A stretch of 64,000 bases of DNA, taken from Podospora comata. Lineage: Eukaryota > Ascomycota > Sordariomycetes > Sordariales > Podosporaceae. This document shows positions 10,007-21,469 of this stretch, one piece after another. The stretch covers positions 2,976,001 to 3,040,000 of the forward strand of contig CP071497.1 of the NCBI GenBank assembly GCA_017354895.1, read 5' to 3'. The notes beneath the pieces are model-generated. The model did not search any database, was not told the origin of the DNA, and worked only from the letters and a program-made list of their open reading frames with translations. Position numbers and translations under genes: made by a program. Every line of letters begins with the position of its first letter. The first letter of the stretch is position 1.

Positions 10007-12104
10007 TCACCAAGTGGTTGAGCTCTTCATCTTTGGTGCTGATCGAGCTGGGCCTGCAGGGTTCACTCGGCTTTGACCGGTCAAGGGGCCTGTCTTTGAC
10101 TGTTGACTTTGACGAGATGAGCCGGCGTTCTTTGACGGTCGACTTTGAGGAGATGGGTTGTCGTTCTTTGACTGAATTGGCAGAAGCCGCGGTTGTGAAC
10201 CAGAGGACTGTTGACTTGGTGCCGCCGGCAAGGAAACGGGTTGTTTTCGCTGCTGCTGTTGACGTTGCTGACCGGGGGTGCCTTGATTGACAGCTACCGG
10301 CGAAGCTTCTCGTGGCTGAGGTTGACGGGGGTTCAACCGTGCTGATGGCGTCGAGATGGAACCAATGGCCCGCTGTTTGGATACTACGGGCATAAGGTTT
10401 TGCGGCCTAGGAGCCGAACGAATCTGGAGCCCCTGCGGTGGTTGAGCGGGAGAATTTGGGGTGAGTCCTTGTCTAGTTCTGACACGGGCTTCTTTTTGTA
10501 CTTGGGCTCTCGCGACGAGGAATTCGTTGTACATGTTCAAAACTGTCTCTAGGTTCTTTTCAAGTGCCGGGCGCTGGTAAGCTTCTCTCTTCAACTGCCG
10601 GGTATCTACGCCTAGCTGTCGAAGGATCTCGTCACGCTGACTGGATGCACAATGCGACGAATGCAAAGGAAACTGCAGAACCTGAGAGCTGTAGGTTGCT
10701 GCTAAGCAAATGTTGGCATCTGTGAGCGCCTTGCCAAGGTTGATGATGCTCCGGCTAACTGAGATGGGCATTAATACAACTAGTCGGTACATCCTGACAT
10801 TCTGGTGATTACACGGCTGAATCTCGAGGAAGGGGATGATGCTGGCAGTGTGCGGAGATGAAGGGAACTTAGCTACTGGATGCACATACAATTTTCACAC
10901 AATGAGGCATGTTTGTTGCGTTTCCACGCTCCGATGCCCGCTGTTGCGCCGCCTCCTAGAATAGCGCCTGACGCACCGCCGGCAATGATAAGGCCAGTGC
11001 CTCCTGTGAAGAATGTGTAAACCATCAAAGCAGCGGCGACCATAACTGCTGTTGCAGTAGCTCCGACCACGGTCTTGGCTCCATTGGGTGGCCTTAGAAT
11101 GGTCGGGGTTGCGGCGGCGATGCTCAACATTTGGTCCTCATACGCAGAGAAGAAAATGGTTGCATTCCGGAGCCCTAGCATCGTCTCGTAAAGTTGCTGG
11201 GGCGGGATATCTGTGGATGATATCAGGATACAGTTTCTCTGATGGATGAGGCATCGTGAAACTTACCCTTTTGTTTGGGAATTCGGCTCAAGTCCAAGCA
11301 GTCTTCAATGTGGCGGATTATGGTGGACATGAGGTCAAGGCAGGGCTCCGCCTTGTTCCAGGCGCTGGTGACGTCCTCGACCGTCTTGAGGGGTCCGTTG
11401 ACCTCAGGTTGATTCATTTGTATCGACTTGCGGAGCTTATCAAACTCCTGAACCATTGATGACCCCATCATCCACTTGGCCGGAAGCGTGCGCACCATAG
11501 TCGCTAGATCGGCACCTATTGCAGACCCACGCACAACTTCTAACGCAAGATTGCACCTGATTAAGTCTTTGGGTTAGTTCGGACATGGTTGAGATTGAAA
11601 GCCAGCAGGAGATGTGGTATAGAGGAGGTCCTACATATCAATTGGCGTAATCAGATTCCGTTCCACAACCGTGCTCGTCCGAACTTCTAGAGACCTCAGG
11701 ATCCTGATACGGGTATTCTTCTGTACGACCTCCGGCGACATCTTGCCGACAGGCACCAACACCATGTGGTGTACCGTCGAGTTTTGTTGTTTAGCAAGAA
11801 AGAATTCCTCAATCTTGGAAGGGAGCACAGCCTCAAAAAGTTCCCTGAGATCAGCCAAGTGATCGTAAACGCGGCGGGCCCCTTTCACAGCTGATCCTTT
11901 AAACCGGAAGTTTACTTCCAGAGGAACGAAGTTGTCTTGGTCGTGGATGCTGGTGAGTGAAGTAGGGTGCACTGTCCAACCCTTCAGGTCGCAATTCTGC
12001 GCCAAGAATTGAGCTGTCCCTTCATTGTCCTTGTAGTTCCATCCTCTGGGAGTGTACCTCCACACCTGCATCAAAAAGTCGGTGATGACGGTGCTGTTAG
12101 ACAT
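10007..12104 (-). CDS. Glycine-zipper membrane protein with repetitive Q/S/P-rich tail, unknown family
   Basis: Unknown fungal protein. Exons 12104-11635, 11556-11267, 11210-10890 and 10779-10007 give 617 residues; an alternative third intron (ending exon 3 at 10877 and restarting at 10793) also closes in frame at 626. Order of parts: a soluble N-terminal region (about 1-155), a helical region with EFDKLRKSIQMNQPE and a Cys/Leu-rich helix (about 155-300), then a strongly hydrophobic Gly/Ala stretch about 300-350. The latter contains VMVAAALMVYTFF and a GxxxG-rich run (GGASGAILGGG) ending at a basic WKRNK stop. The last 200 residues are rich in Gln, Ser and Pro, with 12-residue repeats beginning SKN/SKT. 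It sits head-to-head with paralogue C and tail-to-tail with paralogue A. I do not recognise the family. Confidence 0.65.
10095..10175. repeat. 36-bp coding tandem repeat
   Basis: Two adjacent 36-bp units start at 10095 and 10131, each opening with TTTGAC and containing GACTTTGA then GAGATG; a third partial unit starts at 10167. They lie in the last exon of the minus-strand membrane-protein gene, where 36 bp equals 12 residues, and account for its SKN/SKT repeats. Confidence 0.8.
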
Positions 12105-12672
12105 CCTGATAATACTGCATTTATGGGAATGGTTGGAAGGTTAGCGAGGTGAACATGTAGAGATTAGAAGAAAATGGTTTGAGTTCGATGGTCCTTGATG
12201 GTCCCGTCCCCACTCATTATAGAGGAAGACTGGAGGCAGGCTTCGAACGGCCATCGTGGTCAAAGATGGCGCAACACGAAACAGGAGAACCGCCAGAACC
12301 GCCAGGACGAGACCGCGCCCAAAAGTACGTACGGTTTCTGTCTCTGTGGCTGAAAATTATGGGAGACATGCAGTGTTCAGGGTGCAGTGAGGTGTTACTG
12401 TATACCATGCGCTGAAGCGCGGGTCTGAGACGGCGTTGTTGGCGTGACCCGTTTCACCAGCTCGGCGGCCAATTGAATGTTGACCTTGCCGCAGCCGCAA
12501 GTCTAAACTCCGTGTTGGACACACAGCTGCTCACGTGACAGCCTGCCCAGCTCATGCAGAAGAGTGGTACCTGGCATGTTATCTCCAGCCGCCTTCCTTC
12601 CAACGATTCACATCATCGCTACCTTATCATTGTCTCAAACCACCGCGGTCTTTACCATAACCCCATACAATC
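12105..12672. other. Divergent intergenic spacer
   Basis: This 568-bp spacer lies between the head-to-head starts of the glycine-zipper protein and paralogue C and must hold both promoters. No gene or repeat is visible. Confidence 0.5.
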
Positions 12673-13521
12673 ATGGAATCCGACTCACATGTAGAAGTTG
12701 TTGAACGCTCCTGGCTTCTTTCGGGCCAAGAAAATCCTGCATTGCCATCAGAACAAGGAGGAGCCACAGCGCAACCAGAGTCGATCGGAGTAACCCCAAC
12801 TGGCAGAATGATATGGTTGAACTTTGACGCTCATCGACACTCAGCCGAGCACTACATGAAAAGATACTACGAGCACCACAGCAGGCTGGATTTGAACCAG
12901 CCGATCACAGATCTGGGTAAGCCGACATTGTCAACATGCGTGTTTGGTATCCCGGAACTAATTAGGAGCAGAAGCGGCTCTCGACGCGGCTGTCCCTGAA
13001 TCTGAACACAGCGAGCACCTCTTTGGACTCAAGGTCTGTCTCGATAAGGTCATTCACGATGTGTACCTGATGGAGGAACTCCTTACCTATGTTCAGGAGG
13101 TAAGGAAAGAGACTGATCGTCCGAAACAATTTGGTATCCCGGGTGTTGCCGCCGCAGGAAGGTATGTCTCTTTCCATCTTTTTCCTGTGCTATATCAGCC
13201 AACATGAACCTACCTAGCCTTGCCACTATCACCGCCTCCGCGGCCCTTCTCCCGGCGAAGATTGCCACCTGGGTTGCCTTATCTTCCGTTGGAATCGCCG
13301 TATCTACCGTGATGGTAGGATGGGCGATATGGCCAAGGGACATCAACAGGCATTACGAAACTCTTCAAGACCAGATACAGGCCTTCAGACTTGCGGTGGA
13401 ACGTTTCGACCAAGCAGAGATCAACAAACAGCAGCAGCGTGTGCTGAGGGGCAACACATATGCGCATCTAAGGTCAGACCTCATGTTTCACTGGCCCAAT
13501 AATGACAACGTATACACATGA
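12673..13521 (+). CDS. Membrane protein of unknown family, paralogue C
   Basis: Intact paralogue of the gene at 8242-9073. Exons 12673-12916, 12966-13161 and 13218-13521 give 247 residues. The start MESDSHVEVVERSWLL is followed by an acidic, low-complexity stretch, then VTPTGRMIWLNF, KRYYEHH and a helical block up to GIPGVAAAG. A hydrophobic segment (PAKIATWVALSSVGIAV to MVGWAIWPRDIN, about residues 155-185) is followed by a probable coiled-coil tail (LQDQIQAFRLAVERF) and the ending LRSDLMFHWPNN. The three-exon structure, with introns at the same codons as in paralogue A, shows tandem duplication around the glycine-zipper gene. There is no signal peptide, so a tail-anchored or hairpin topology is plausible. 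Function unknown. Confidence 0.8.
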
Positions 13522-14011
13522 TACGTAGAGATATGGACGCCAAGCATGTAACACAGCACTCCCGGGAGGAGTCCAATTATACAGCAGCTCATAGCTGCAT
13601 CGTCCAAGCATGAAATGCTTCCAGGTTCTTCGCGCTGTTGCAATGCCCCTCGGTTACCCTCGAGCCCCTTTTTTCATAATCTGCTTGCTTGCATTGAGTT
13701 CACTTACCCCAACGTCCCCGCATGGAACGACACGGCCCTGACCCAACCATGATTCCCCAACATTCTGCATCTGCCGATTAGCCCGTTGTCAATAGTACCA
13801 TTCGGATATTCAACCAAAGCCAGACGAGTTGGGGTCAGCCGTGTGAACTGCTTGCCGTTCTCCGAGACCCCTCATTAAGATCCACCATTGTTGCGATTGG
13901 ACCCTCCGGACTGCAATGCAGATACATAACTCGAATGACATCCACCTCAATCACCATCCATCATCCAATAATCTCGCAAAGACCCCCAATCACAGAGAAA
14001 CCTAACTGACC
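13522..14011. other. Intergenic spacer
   Basis: About 490 bp upstream of the SnoaL-like gene, presumably its promoter. Nothing else is recognisable. Confidence 0.45.
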
Positions 14012-15025
14012 ATGGAGCAAGAATTCGCGGAACTCAAGAAGCAGGTCGAGACGCTGCAGAAGGAGCTCAGCCGGGTTTCAGGCAAGTTTGTTATCATGTC
14101 TTGATAAAAGGCCACAAACTAACCAGAGTTCCCTCCAGACGAGGCCGAAGTCCGCAAAACTCACTTCAAATATGGCTACTATCTCGACAAGTGTCTCTAC
14201 AACGAGGTAAGTCACCCTCGTTCGTTCATCTCTCTCAAGGTTGCCAACACCCCAAAAGGTAGTTGATATGTTCTCCGACCACCCCGACGCCTACGTCGAG
14301 TTTCTCGGCGGCCGCTACCGCGGCAAAGCCGGCATCGCCCGCCTCTACCAGGGCCGTTTCCAGCAATCCTTTGTCAAGGGCCGCAACGGCCCAGTCGAAG
14401 GCTGGCTATTGGACCACCTCATGATGCAAGAGATTGTCGACGTCGACTCCACTGGGAAACACGCCTGGTGTCGGATGCGTGCACTCATGCAAGCTGGCAC
14501 ACATGAGTCGATTGAGGAGTATTACCCGTTAGTGTCACCGCAAAAGGCCGGCTAAAGAAGAGATACTGACAAATAGACAGCCGCGGGCATCGTCAGTGGT
14601 GGGAGGGGGGTCTCTACGAGAACGAATATATCAAGGAGGATGGAGTGTGGAAGCTGTTTAGGTACCGGTACTTCCCCTTTTGGCATGCGGAGCACGAGAA
14701 GGGGTGGAGCCACACGAAGAAAGAGTACATCCCTTTTGCGAAGTCCACATTTCCTGAGAACCCTGATGGGCCGGATGAGCTCGTCGAGCAGAGGAGCTTG
14801 TGGCCGGACACACGGGTGGTCCCCTTCCATTACCCAAATCCCGTAACTGGGAAAAGGGTAAAGCCTGATGATCTCAGGGCCCCGCGGTATGGGGAGCCGG
14901 TCGAGACGAGTGAGCCTGCGCTGGTGTTGGATCTGCCGAAGGATCAGAAGAGAGAGGGGGCGGAGATGAGGGAACCCAAGGTGGGGGAGAAGGTCTTGCC
15001 TGAGCTGGTCCAATTCAAGGCATAA
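14012..15025 (+). CDS. SnoaL/NTF2-like domain protein
   Basis: Small alpha+beta-barrel protein of the SnoaL_4 type; relatives are cyclases, dehydratases or isomerases, or have no known activity. Exons 14012-14081, 14127-14206, 14259-14527 and 14581-15025 give 287 residues. The N-terminus is a short coiled coil (FAELKKQVETLQKELSRV). The barrel runs about residues 35-160 (HFKYGYYLDKCLYNEVVDMF, then the typical YRGKAGIARLYQGRF and HLMMQEIVDVDS blocks), followed by a Pro-rich tail with PFHYPNPVTGKRV. The first intron (14082-14126) uses a GC donor (CAG/GCAAGT) with an AG acceptor, and only that junction keeps frame. It is 478 bp upstream of a cleavage oxygenase on the same strand, so joint function is plausible. 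Confidence 0.85.
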
Positions 15026-15503
15026 TAAAGTAGCTTGCTTTCAGGGGCTGTTTTTAGGGGTGTTTGCTTTAGCTGCACAATTGACATTTTGATTTCAGCA
15101 CATCTTGACAAATGTTTTGCTTCGGTGTGTCTTTTGTCTCTTGCTCGCCATCAAACCGCTTTGAGTGCATGTTTATCTGACACTGAGAAGGCCTGACAGT
15201 TGCCGAGTTGGGGTCAAGCTACCCCCCTTCTGATCCCCCGCACGTACCTAGCTTACCCGGGGACCCTTTGCCGGGAAGAACAATCCCCCACCTGCATCTC
15301 GGAACCATCCGATCTACCGTCGGAGGTTTAATTTGGACGATTTGAGGGTGTCGCCACTTTTGTGATGGTTTGCGGGGTTGAGCCCACCCCTGAAGATCCG
15401 CACAGTGGATCTGGAACAGCAACACTTCTTCTATCCACCCTCCCCTATTCTTCTTCTCACTCATCGCAACAAGCAAAAAGTAAACAAACCACTTCAGGAA
15501 AAA
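15026..15503. other. Intergenic spacer
   Basis: 478 bp between the SnoaL-like gene and the cleavage oxygenase, same strand; presumably terminator and promoter. A pyrimidine-rich stretch lies just before the oxygenase start. Confidence 0.45.
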
Positions 15504-17365
15504 ATGGCACACATCTTCCACCTTGCCCCCCACATCGACACCTCCCCAAACTACAGCAACAATGAGCTCACCTCCCCAGAAAAGGTCGCCTTCCCTAAAA
15601 CAGACGCCTTCCGGTCTATGAACGCCCCCTCGAGATTCGAAGGCTCCGTCTTCAACCTCGAAGTCACCGGCACCATCCCACCCGACATCTCCGGCACGTT
15701 TTACCGCGTTCAGCCTGACCACCGCTTTCCCCCTTTGTACGAAGACGACATCCATTTCAACGGCGACGGCTCCGTAACCGCCATCCGCATCGCCAACGGC
15801 CACGCCGACTTCCAGCAAAAGTATGTCGAGACCGATCGATACAAACACGAGACCGCCGCGAGGAGGTCGCTGTTTGGGAAGTACCGCAACCCCTACACAG
15901 ACAATGAATCTGTCAAGGGCGTCATCCGCACCGCGTCAAACACCAATATCGTTTTCTGGAGGGGGATGCTGCTTGCCATGAAGGAGGATGGGCCCCCCTT
16001 CGCGATGGACCCCGACACACTCGAGACGTTGGGACGGTATGACTTTGAAGGGCAAATCCTGTCCCCTACTTTTTGTGCGCATCCAAAGTTTGACCCTGAC
16101 ACGGGGGAGATGGTCTGCTTTGCTTATGAGTGTGGTGGTGACGGGGCGGATTGCGGAGTTGATGTGGCTGTTTGGACGGTGGATAAGGATGGGAAGAAGA
16201 CGCAGGAGGGGTGGTATAAAGCCCCGTTTGCGGGTATGATCCATGATGCTGGGTTGACGGAGAATTATCTCGTTTTAGCGTTGACCCCGATCAAGATGAA
16301 TTTGGAGAGACTGAAGCAGGGAAAGAATAAATTTGCGTGGGACCCGGAGGAGGATCAGTGGTATGCCGTGGTCCCGAGGAGGGGGACTGGGGATCCTGGA
16401 GAGATTACTTGGTTTAGAGGTGACAACGGTATGTGCTTGCTGTCTGGAGCTTCACAGTCTCTGAGGATAACTGCTAACAGGGTCAAGCTTTCCATGGACA
16501 TGTTGCCGGCGCTTATGAGCTAGCCTCAGGAGAAATAGTCTTTGACTTGACGGTTGCCGACGGAAACGTTTTCTTCTTCTTCCCACCAGACAAGAACGTC
16601 ACACCCTCCGCAGACAGCATTGCGAAGAGAAACAAGCTCAGCTCGCCAACCACGCGATGGATCTTTGATCCCAAGGCCAAGAAGTCGGCTATCCGGACAC
16701 CGGAGGCAGGGGATTCTGACGTTTGGGTGGCGGATGAGCGTGTCAAACCAGCGGTTGTTTGGCTGACCAACGGGGAGTTCTCACGAATCGATGATCGGTA
16801 TGTAACCAAGCCCTACCGTCACTTCTGGCAAGCCGTCGTAGATCCGACAAGACCGTACGACTTTGCCAAGTTGGGACCGCCTGCCGGCGGGTTGTTCAAT
16901 TCTTTGGGCCACTACACATGGGGACCCGAGCATTACCACACCGGCTCAACAACATCATCTGTGACAAACGGAGAGACCAAGAAAGAAAAGGCTGGCCTGG
17001 AGGACGTGTACTTTCCTGGGCCAACCATGACCTTCCAAGAACCGACCTTCATTCCAAAGGAAGAAGGGGCAGAAGGCGAGGGATATCTCATCGCGCTGCT
17101 GAATCACTTGGATGTGCTGAGAAATGATGTGTTGATCTTTGACGCGCAGAACTTGAGCCAAGGTCCGCTTGCGGTGATTCACCTGCCGTTGAAGCTCAAA
17201 TTGGGGTTGCATGGTAACTGGGTAGATAACAAGGACATCGAGGAGTGGAAGGCAAGGAGAGAGGCAACTGGCGATGTTGGGCCTGTGAAGGTGGCTAGTG
17301 AACCACTACCATGGCAGAAGAAGTTCCAGTCAGGGCAGGCAAATGGCCAGGAGAGGAGCTTTTAA
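15504..17365 (+). CDS. Carotenoid/stilbene cleavage oxygenase, copy 1
   Basis: Non-heme Fe(II) dioxygenase of the RPE65/CCD family, splitting a conjugated C=C bond into two carbonyl products. Exons 15504-16428 and 16488-17365 give 600 residues; the acceptor CAAG/CTTTCC was chosen because it alone gives the family motif NAFHGH. Four iron-binding His are visible in AHPKFD (near 193), MIHDAG (near 247), AFHGHV (near 312) and LHGNWVD (near 550). The N-terminal [14 protein letters not shown] and FNGDGSV blocks are typical of fungal lignostilbene-dioxygenase-like members. No signal peptide is seen, so it should be cytosolic. The ATG at 15504 follows an AAAA context. The substrate could be a stilbene, isoeugenol-like phenol or apocarotenoid; sequence alone does not say. 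A second member lies at 42287-44002. Confidence 0.93.
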
Positions 17366-17976
17366 ACAAAGGGAGGAGATAATGACGTTGAACTGGGCTA
17401 CTTCCACAGCTTCTCCTGATGGCGGAGTAAATACCCATTCACCTCTGATAATTCCGATGATGATTTTGAGTTAGAGCAACAAGTTAGTAGGCATCTCCGG
17501 AGTTCTAAGACGCTTAATTGTGCAGCTGCCCCTGTGAGAATTGGATACTCGCACAGGATGACAAACCGTGCAAAAGGCGATCTACATAACCTGGTAGCGA
17601 GTTGGAGACAATACATTACACACAGCCATCTACCTCAACAAACAAATAAATAAATAACAAAGTTCTACTAATAGGGGCGCGTCACCTCCAACATGAACAA
17701 TGACGTCTCCCACATGTGTTGTCCTCCTTTATGAGCGCTCATAAACCTTCCCACATCTGTACACCCGTGGCAACAACAATATTCCCCTAAAACCCCAGCC
17801 ATTTACCAACTTGGTCCTTAAACAACTCCCACGCCAACAGGAGGAGGCGACGATACGCCAAGTTCTCCAATCTCCGCCTTATCTCAGCTTCCTGACCCTT
17901 CCGCTCGCCACAGCACTGCCCACTGTCGCGTTAGGCATGTCAGTAGGGGGTGCCATCGCTGCCACCTAGTCATAAG
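17366..17976. other. Convergent intergenic spacer
   Basis: About 600 bp between the 3' ends of the cleavage oxygenase and the minus-strand RNase H-like gene. No gene or repeat recognised. Confidence 0.4.
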
Positions 17977-19256
17977 TCAAACGCTGTTGAGTCGAGAGCG
18001 GTGGCAATGACGGTCCGGGCACACTGAATGTGAACGCAGGGCCAGTGTCCGATGAGGCCGGACCAATGGTGGCGGATGGGACCGTTGAGGGTGGCGTGGG
18101 GAGCTTATAGCGACGGTCGTCTTCTGCATCGAAGAGGAGCTTGACTTCCGTTGTAGGGGTTTGAGACTGGGGGACCGGTGAGGATTCTCTGACCAGCTAC
18201 CTGGTACATGCTCTCCTCTGGCCAGTGTCTGATTTTGACTAGCAAACCTGTCGGCGGTGTCATGGGGCTCCATTTGGTGCCCGGGCAGCCAAACATACTT
18301 GCAGCTGATAAAAACACCCCGGGACAACTGGGACTCTCTCAGCGCCCTCTCTTTGTCATGAATTTCCTGGATCAATCATGTTTCCAACGGCCCTCTGAGT
18401 TTGTCCTTGCCCAGCACCTTGTTGAGAGCGTTTAGGCAATCTGTGTGGACGATGACGCTGGCAGCAAGTGGCCTCTCAATGGTAGCCAATGTCCCAAGTC
18501 TTCTGACAATGGTCTGAACCTCAAATATGGCCAACATCAATGTCGCTAAGATGGCCACAAGCTCGGTGTACTCAGGTGAAAATGTCGGTCCCAACTTCCA
18601 CCCAACAGCAACGTGTTGGGCGGGTTCATAAACGCTGGTTATGTCATGCCGTTTGTAGGCTATGACAATTCCTCCGAGGCTATACATGCCAGCATAACGC
18701 GCGATAGATCCGTCGCAAAAGAATGCCAATTGAATGCACAACGGCGAGGGTACATGAACCGAAGCCCTGTGGGCAGCCTCTAAGGTGTCCTTGTGTTCTT
18801 GCCACGTTGGTTCGGTGCTGCCGGTGAACACGAAAATGTCTCTTGTGGTGTCATTATCCTCAGTTCCTGTCGTCTGTTGGGCGGTGGTATGATTGGCAGC
18901 ACCATCTTGCATGGCGGCAAGGGCAGTGGCATCGGGAACTGCTAATCTTATTATTAGGATATCAGAAAGCGTATTGTGACTGGGGGCATAGTGTAGACTC
19001 CGGCAGTATGGCATACCAATCACAGTTGTACTCGTGTCGGCTACGGTGGTGGCTACCACCTCTGGGTTTGGCAAGGAAGCGGAGGGAGTCGTAGTCGGGG
19101 TGGGCTCCGGATTCTCGACGGCGAGGCTGCCTGTTGTGCTGGCTTGGTCTTCGACAAACATGGTCAGCGAAGGTATTCCTTACTTCTCATGGCAAAGAAC
19201 CTTTACTCACTGCCACGGCTGCGCCTGTTACGCCTTGATCTTCGTCCTTTTGTCAT
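17977..19256 (-). CDS. RNase H-like domain protein, interrupted by an in-frame TGA
   Basis: Ribonuclease H-fold protein of the kind found in LINE-type elements and as stand-alone fungal genes. Proposed exons 19256-19211, 19148-19017 and 18941 onward; the second intron is 75 nt with a CTAAT branch site. A basic N-terminus (TKGRRSRRNRRSRG) could be a nuclear signal. Acidic active-site candidates are FFCDGSIA, the Glu in YTELVAI, the Asp in HTDCLNAL and the Asp in WLPGHQMEPHDTADRFASQ. Between the third and fourth lies TGA at 18378-18376, at a place where relatives could have Trp. A 51-nt intron with GT..AG ends would also remove it, at the cost of residues that look domain-like. The C-terminal exon structure past 18150 is unclear. 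It may be a decaying LINE-derived gene or a host gene with an unrecognised intron. Confidence 0.5.
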
Positions 19257-20048
19257 GATTCTTCGACTTTCGGAGCCACCTTGTTGCTGTTGTTGGCAGG
19301 GATCGCAGTCGAAGATTTTGCTTCAAGACGGAAAGTGGTCGGAAAATACTGGGACAAAGCTCCTGTCTCTCCATGGGGTGGGATACCTACCTACCCTTAA
19401 ACATTTTCGGAAGGGTGCACTTTGCCAACGTGCCTGATTGGGGTCAGGATAAGGGAGCTCAAATGCAGCTGATAGCAGAGCAACCCGTGCCAACGGCATT
19501 TCTCACCGCCCGGAGCAGCTGGTGTCAACACCGTCCCCCGCCAGAGGTGTCCTGACTACCAGAGCGCACTGGAATCAGGCTCTTGGCCCAACCTGACATG
19601 GGGCCATCAAGACCACTCAGCAGGTTGATTCTGACGCCACCTAGCCTTTACACTTCTGGACCAGATGCCTCTAACGTCGGGAGTCGCCAAGTCATTAAAA
19701 TCGCCCGTTGAGATTGATCTGACGAACAGCATGGTTTCTTGAGAACAACAATTCACTTGAACGTTGGAAATACAGTTGAGAGCGACGGTCCTAGCATTGA
19801 AAACAGGCAAAGTGTTAGAGTCTATGTGGGCGGCTAAACTCCGGTGCTCATCGCCATTCCTCCCCTTTTCTGCTCCACCCCGGACTCCACCATCAACCAC
19901 ATCTCTCAGAAAGAAACCCCCTCAGAATCAGAAAAGAAGAAGGCTGGTTGACATCTTGATCAGGTAAATAGATCAATTTTCACTACTAGACAGGAAGGAC
20001 CATCCGACTCATAGAAAAGGGTTGCCTAGTACAACCACTCGATCAGAC
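19257..20048. other. Intergenic spacer
   Basis: About 790 bp, upstream of the RNase H-like gene and downstream of the SDR (both minus strand). No convincing gene. A short minus-strand frame at 19607-19900 contains GDFND but nothing else supports a nuclease domain. Confidence 0.4.
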
Positions 20049-21016
20049 TCAATCTTTGTGAACCTTGTTACAGATGTCCCCAAAAACGTCCAAGGCATGC
20101 TGATACCCCCCGATAACCTCCCTGAGTCTTTTATCGAGGTCTCTTCCCAGAGGCAACATTCGTTCCTTTTCTTTTCCAAAACCCACCCCCTCACCAACAA
20201 TGTCATCATAGACTGCCTTGGCAGCTTTCTTTGAATCACCATCTGCCACAGTGGCCAACTTACCTCCAGTCAGGGTCTTGGCAATTTGGTCGGCCACTGA
20301 CCCAACATACTCAGTAGGCACATCCCCCTGCCGATATTGTCTTGCAGCCCTGGCGTTGTCGCCCATAGATGTATTATCAAAAGCTCCCAACTGAACCGTC
20401 AATACTCTTACACCTAACGGCGCAACCTCTGTAGCGAGAACCTTGGAGAATCCTGTTGCGACAATCAGCTTGCTTTCGTTCGTACCTTCATTGTACCTGA
20501 TATAGTCTCACCATCCAGCGCCGCCTTAGCAGCCGCATAGCCAGCCATGCTCTCTCTTCCTTCCAACCCAGCCCCACTACTCATATTCACAATCACACCC
20601 TTCTTCCGCTGTCTCATGAACGGAAGAACAAGTCGTGCAAGACGAGCGGGACCAAAGTACATTGTGTCCATCATCTCTCTCAACTCGTCTTCTTCCAGCA
20701 GCTCCGCAGGGCCAAGGATGCAGAAGCCAGCATTGTTGACCAGTACATCAATGGCGGTACCGTTGGAGGTTTCCAGGTCGTTGATGAGCTCGTGGCATCT
20801 CACTGGGTCGTTGACATCGAGTTCCAGCCACTGGCGGGTTCCGGCACCGGGGTGGGAAAGAATCTCGTCGACGACTTCGCGTGTTCTCGAAGGAGAACGG
20901 GAGGTGGCGATGAGGTTGTGGCCTTGGTCAAGGACAAGCCTGGAGAGCAGAAGACCAAAACCTGAGGAACAACCAGTGATGAGGAAGGTCGAAGGTTGCT
21001 GCGGAGAGCTGGTCAT
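20049..21016 (-). CDS. Short-chain dehydrogenase/reductase (17beta-HSD/retinol dehydrogenase-like)
   Basis: NAD(P)-dependent oxidoreductase. Exons 21016-20512 and 20452-20049 give 302 residues. The start MTSSPQQPSTFLITG places the cofactor motif ITGCSSGFG at residues 13-21. DVNDP (cofactor-adjacent Asp), NNAGF near 94, the Ser in VNMSSGAG near 147 and GYAAAKAAL (YxxxK) near 160 follow in normal order. The GCSSGFG form and the C-terminal GxFDNTSM are typical of the clade that includes fungal SDRs annotated as oxidoreductase or retinol-dehydrogenase-like. The next gene upstream is over 1 kb away, so there is no obvious pathway context. The substrate is unknown. Confidence 0.9.
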
Positions 21017-21469
21017 TGTTGAGGCCGTTATCGCCGAGTGAATGAAAGTAGCCGCTGCCCACAATGCTCGGGGGCGAGGGTCCAAACCCTTTTCTGTTCT
21101 TAAATTTTCACCCTTGGCGGACTTAGCCGGTGATGACCTTCTTATGTCCGGATCAACTTTTCTTGCTGTCGATATTCAAATCAGCCTTTCAATGCCCTTC
21201 TCTCGCGCGATTGGGTATGGTGGGGCGGTTAGGAGTTATTGCCGAAGACAAACGCGAGACGATGCGAAAGGTAGCACAGTGTCATTCAGAGTCGCGCGGC
21301 TTGACATCATATCATCCACCCATCTGACTTGGGAAGCCATATCCACATACAGGAAAGTATGGAAGTGATGTAAAGGCAAAAGCAAAACCATAACATCCAC
21401 AATACAATGGCTATCTGAAACCGTTATTAAGCCATTAAAAGACTTCTAGAGTGCCTGAAGCGAAAAAAA

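Noticed and set aside
16429-16480. Alternative acceptor AACAG/GGTCAA in the first cleavage oxygenase
   Set aside because: It breaks frame; the next AG (CAAG/CTTTCC) gives the conserved NAFHGH motif.
19607-19900. Minus-strand GDFND motif upstream of the RNase H-like gene, as in LINE endonucleases
   Set aside because: Only the five-residue motif fits; no other endonuclease block or reverse transcriptase is present.
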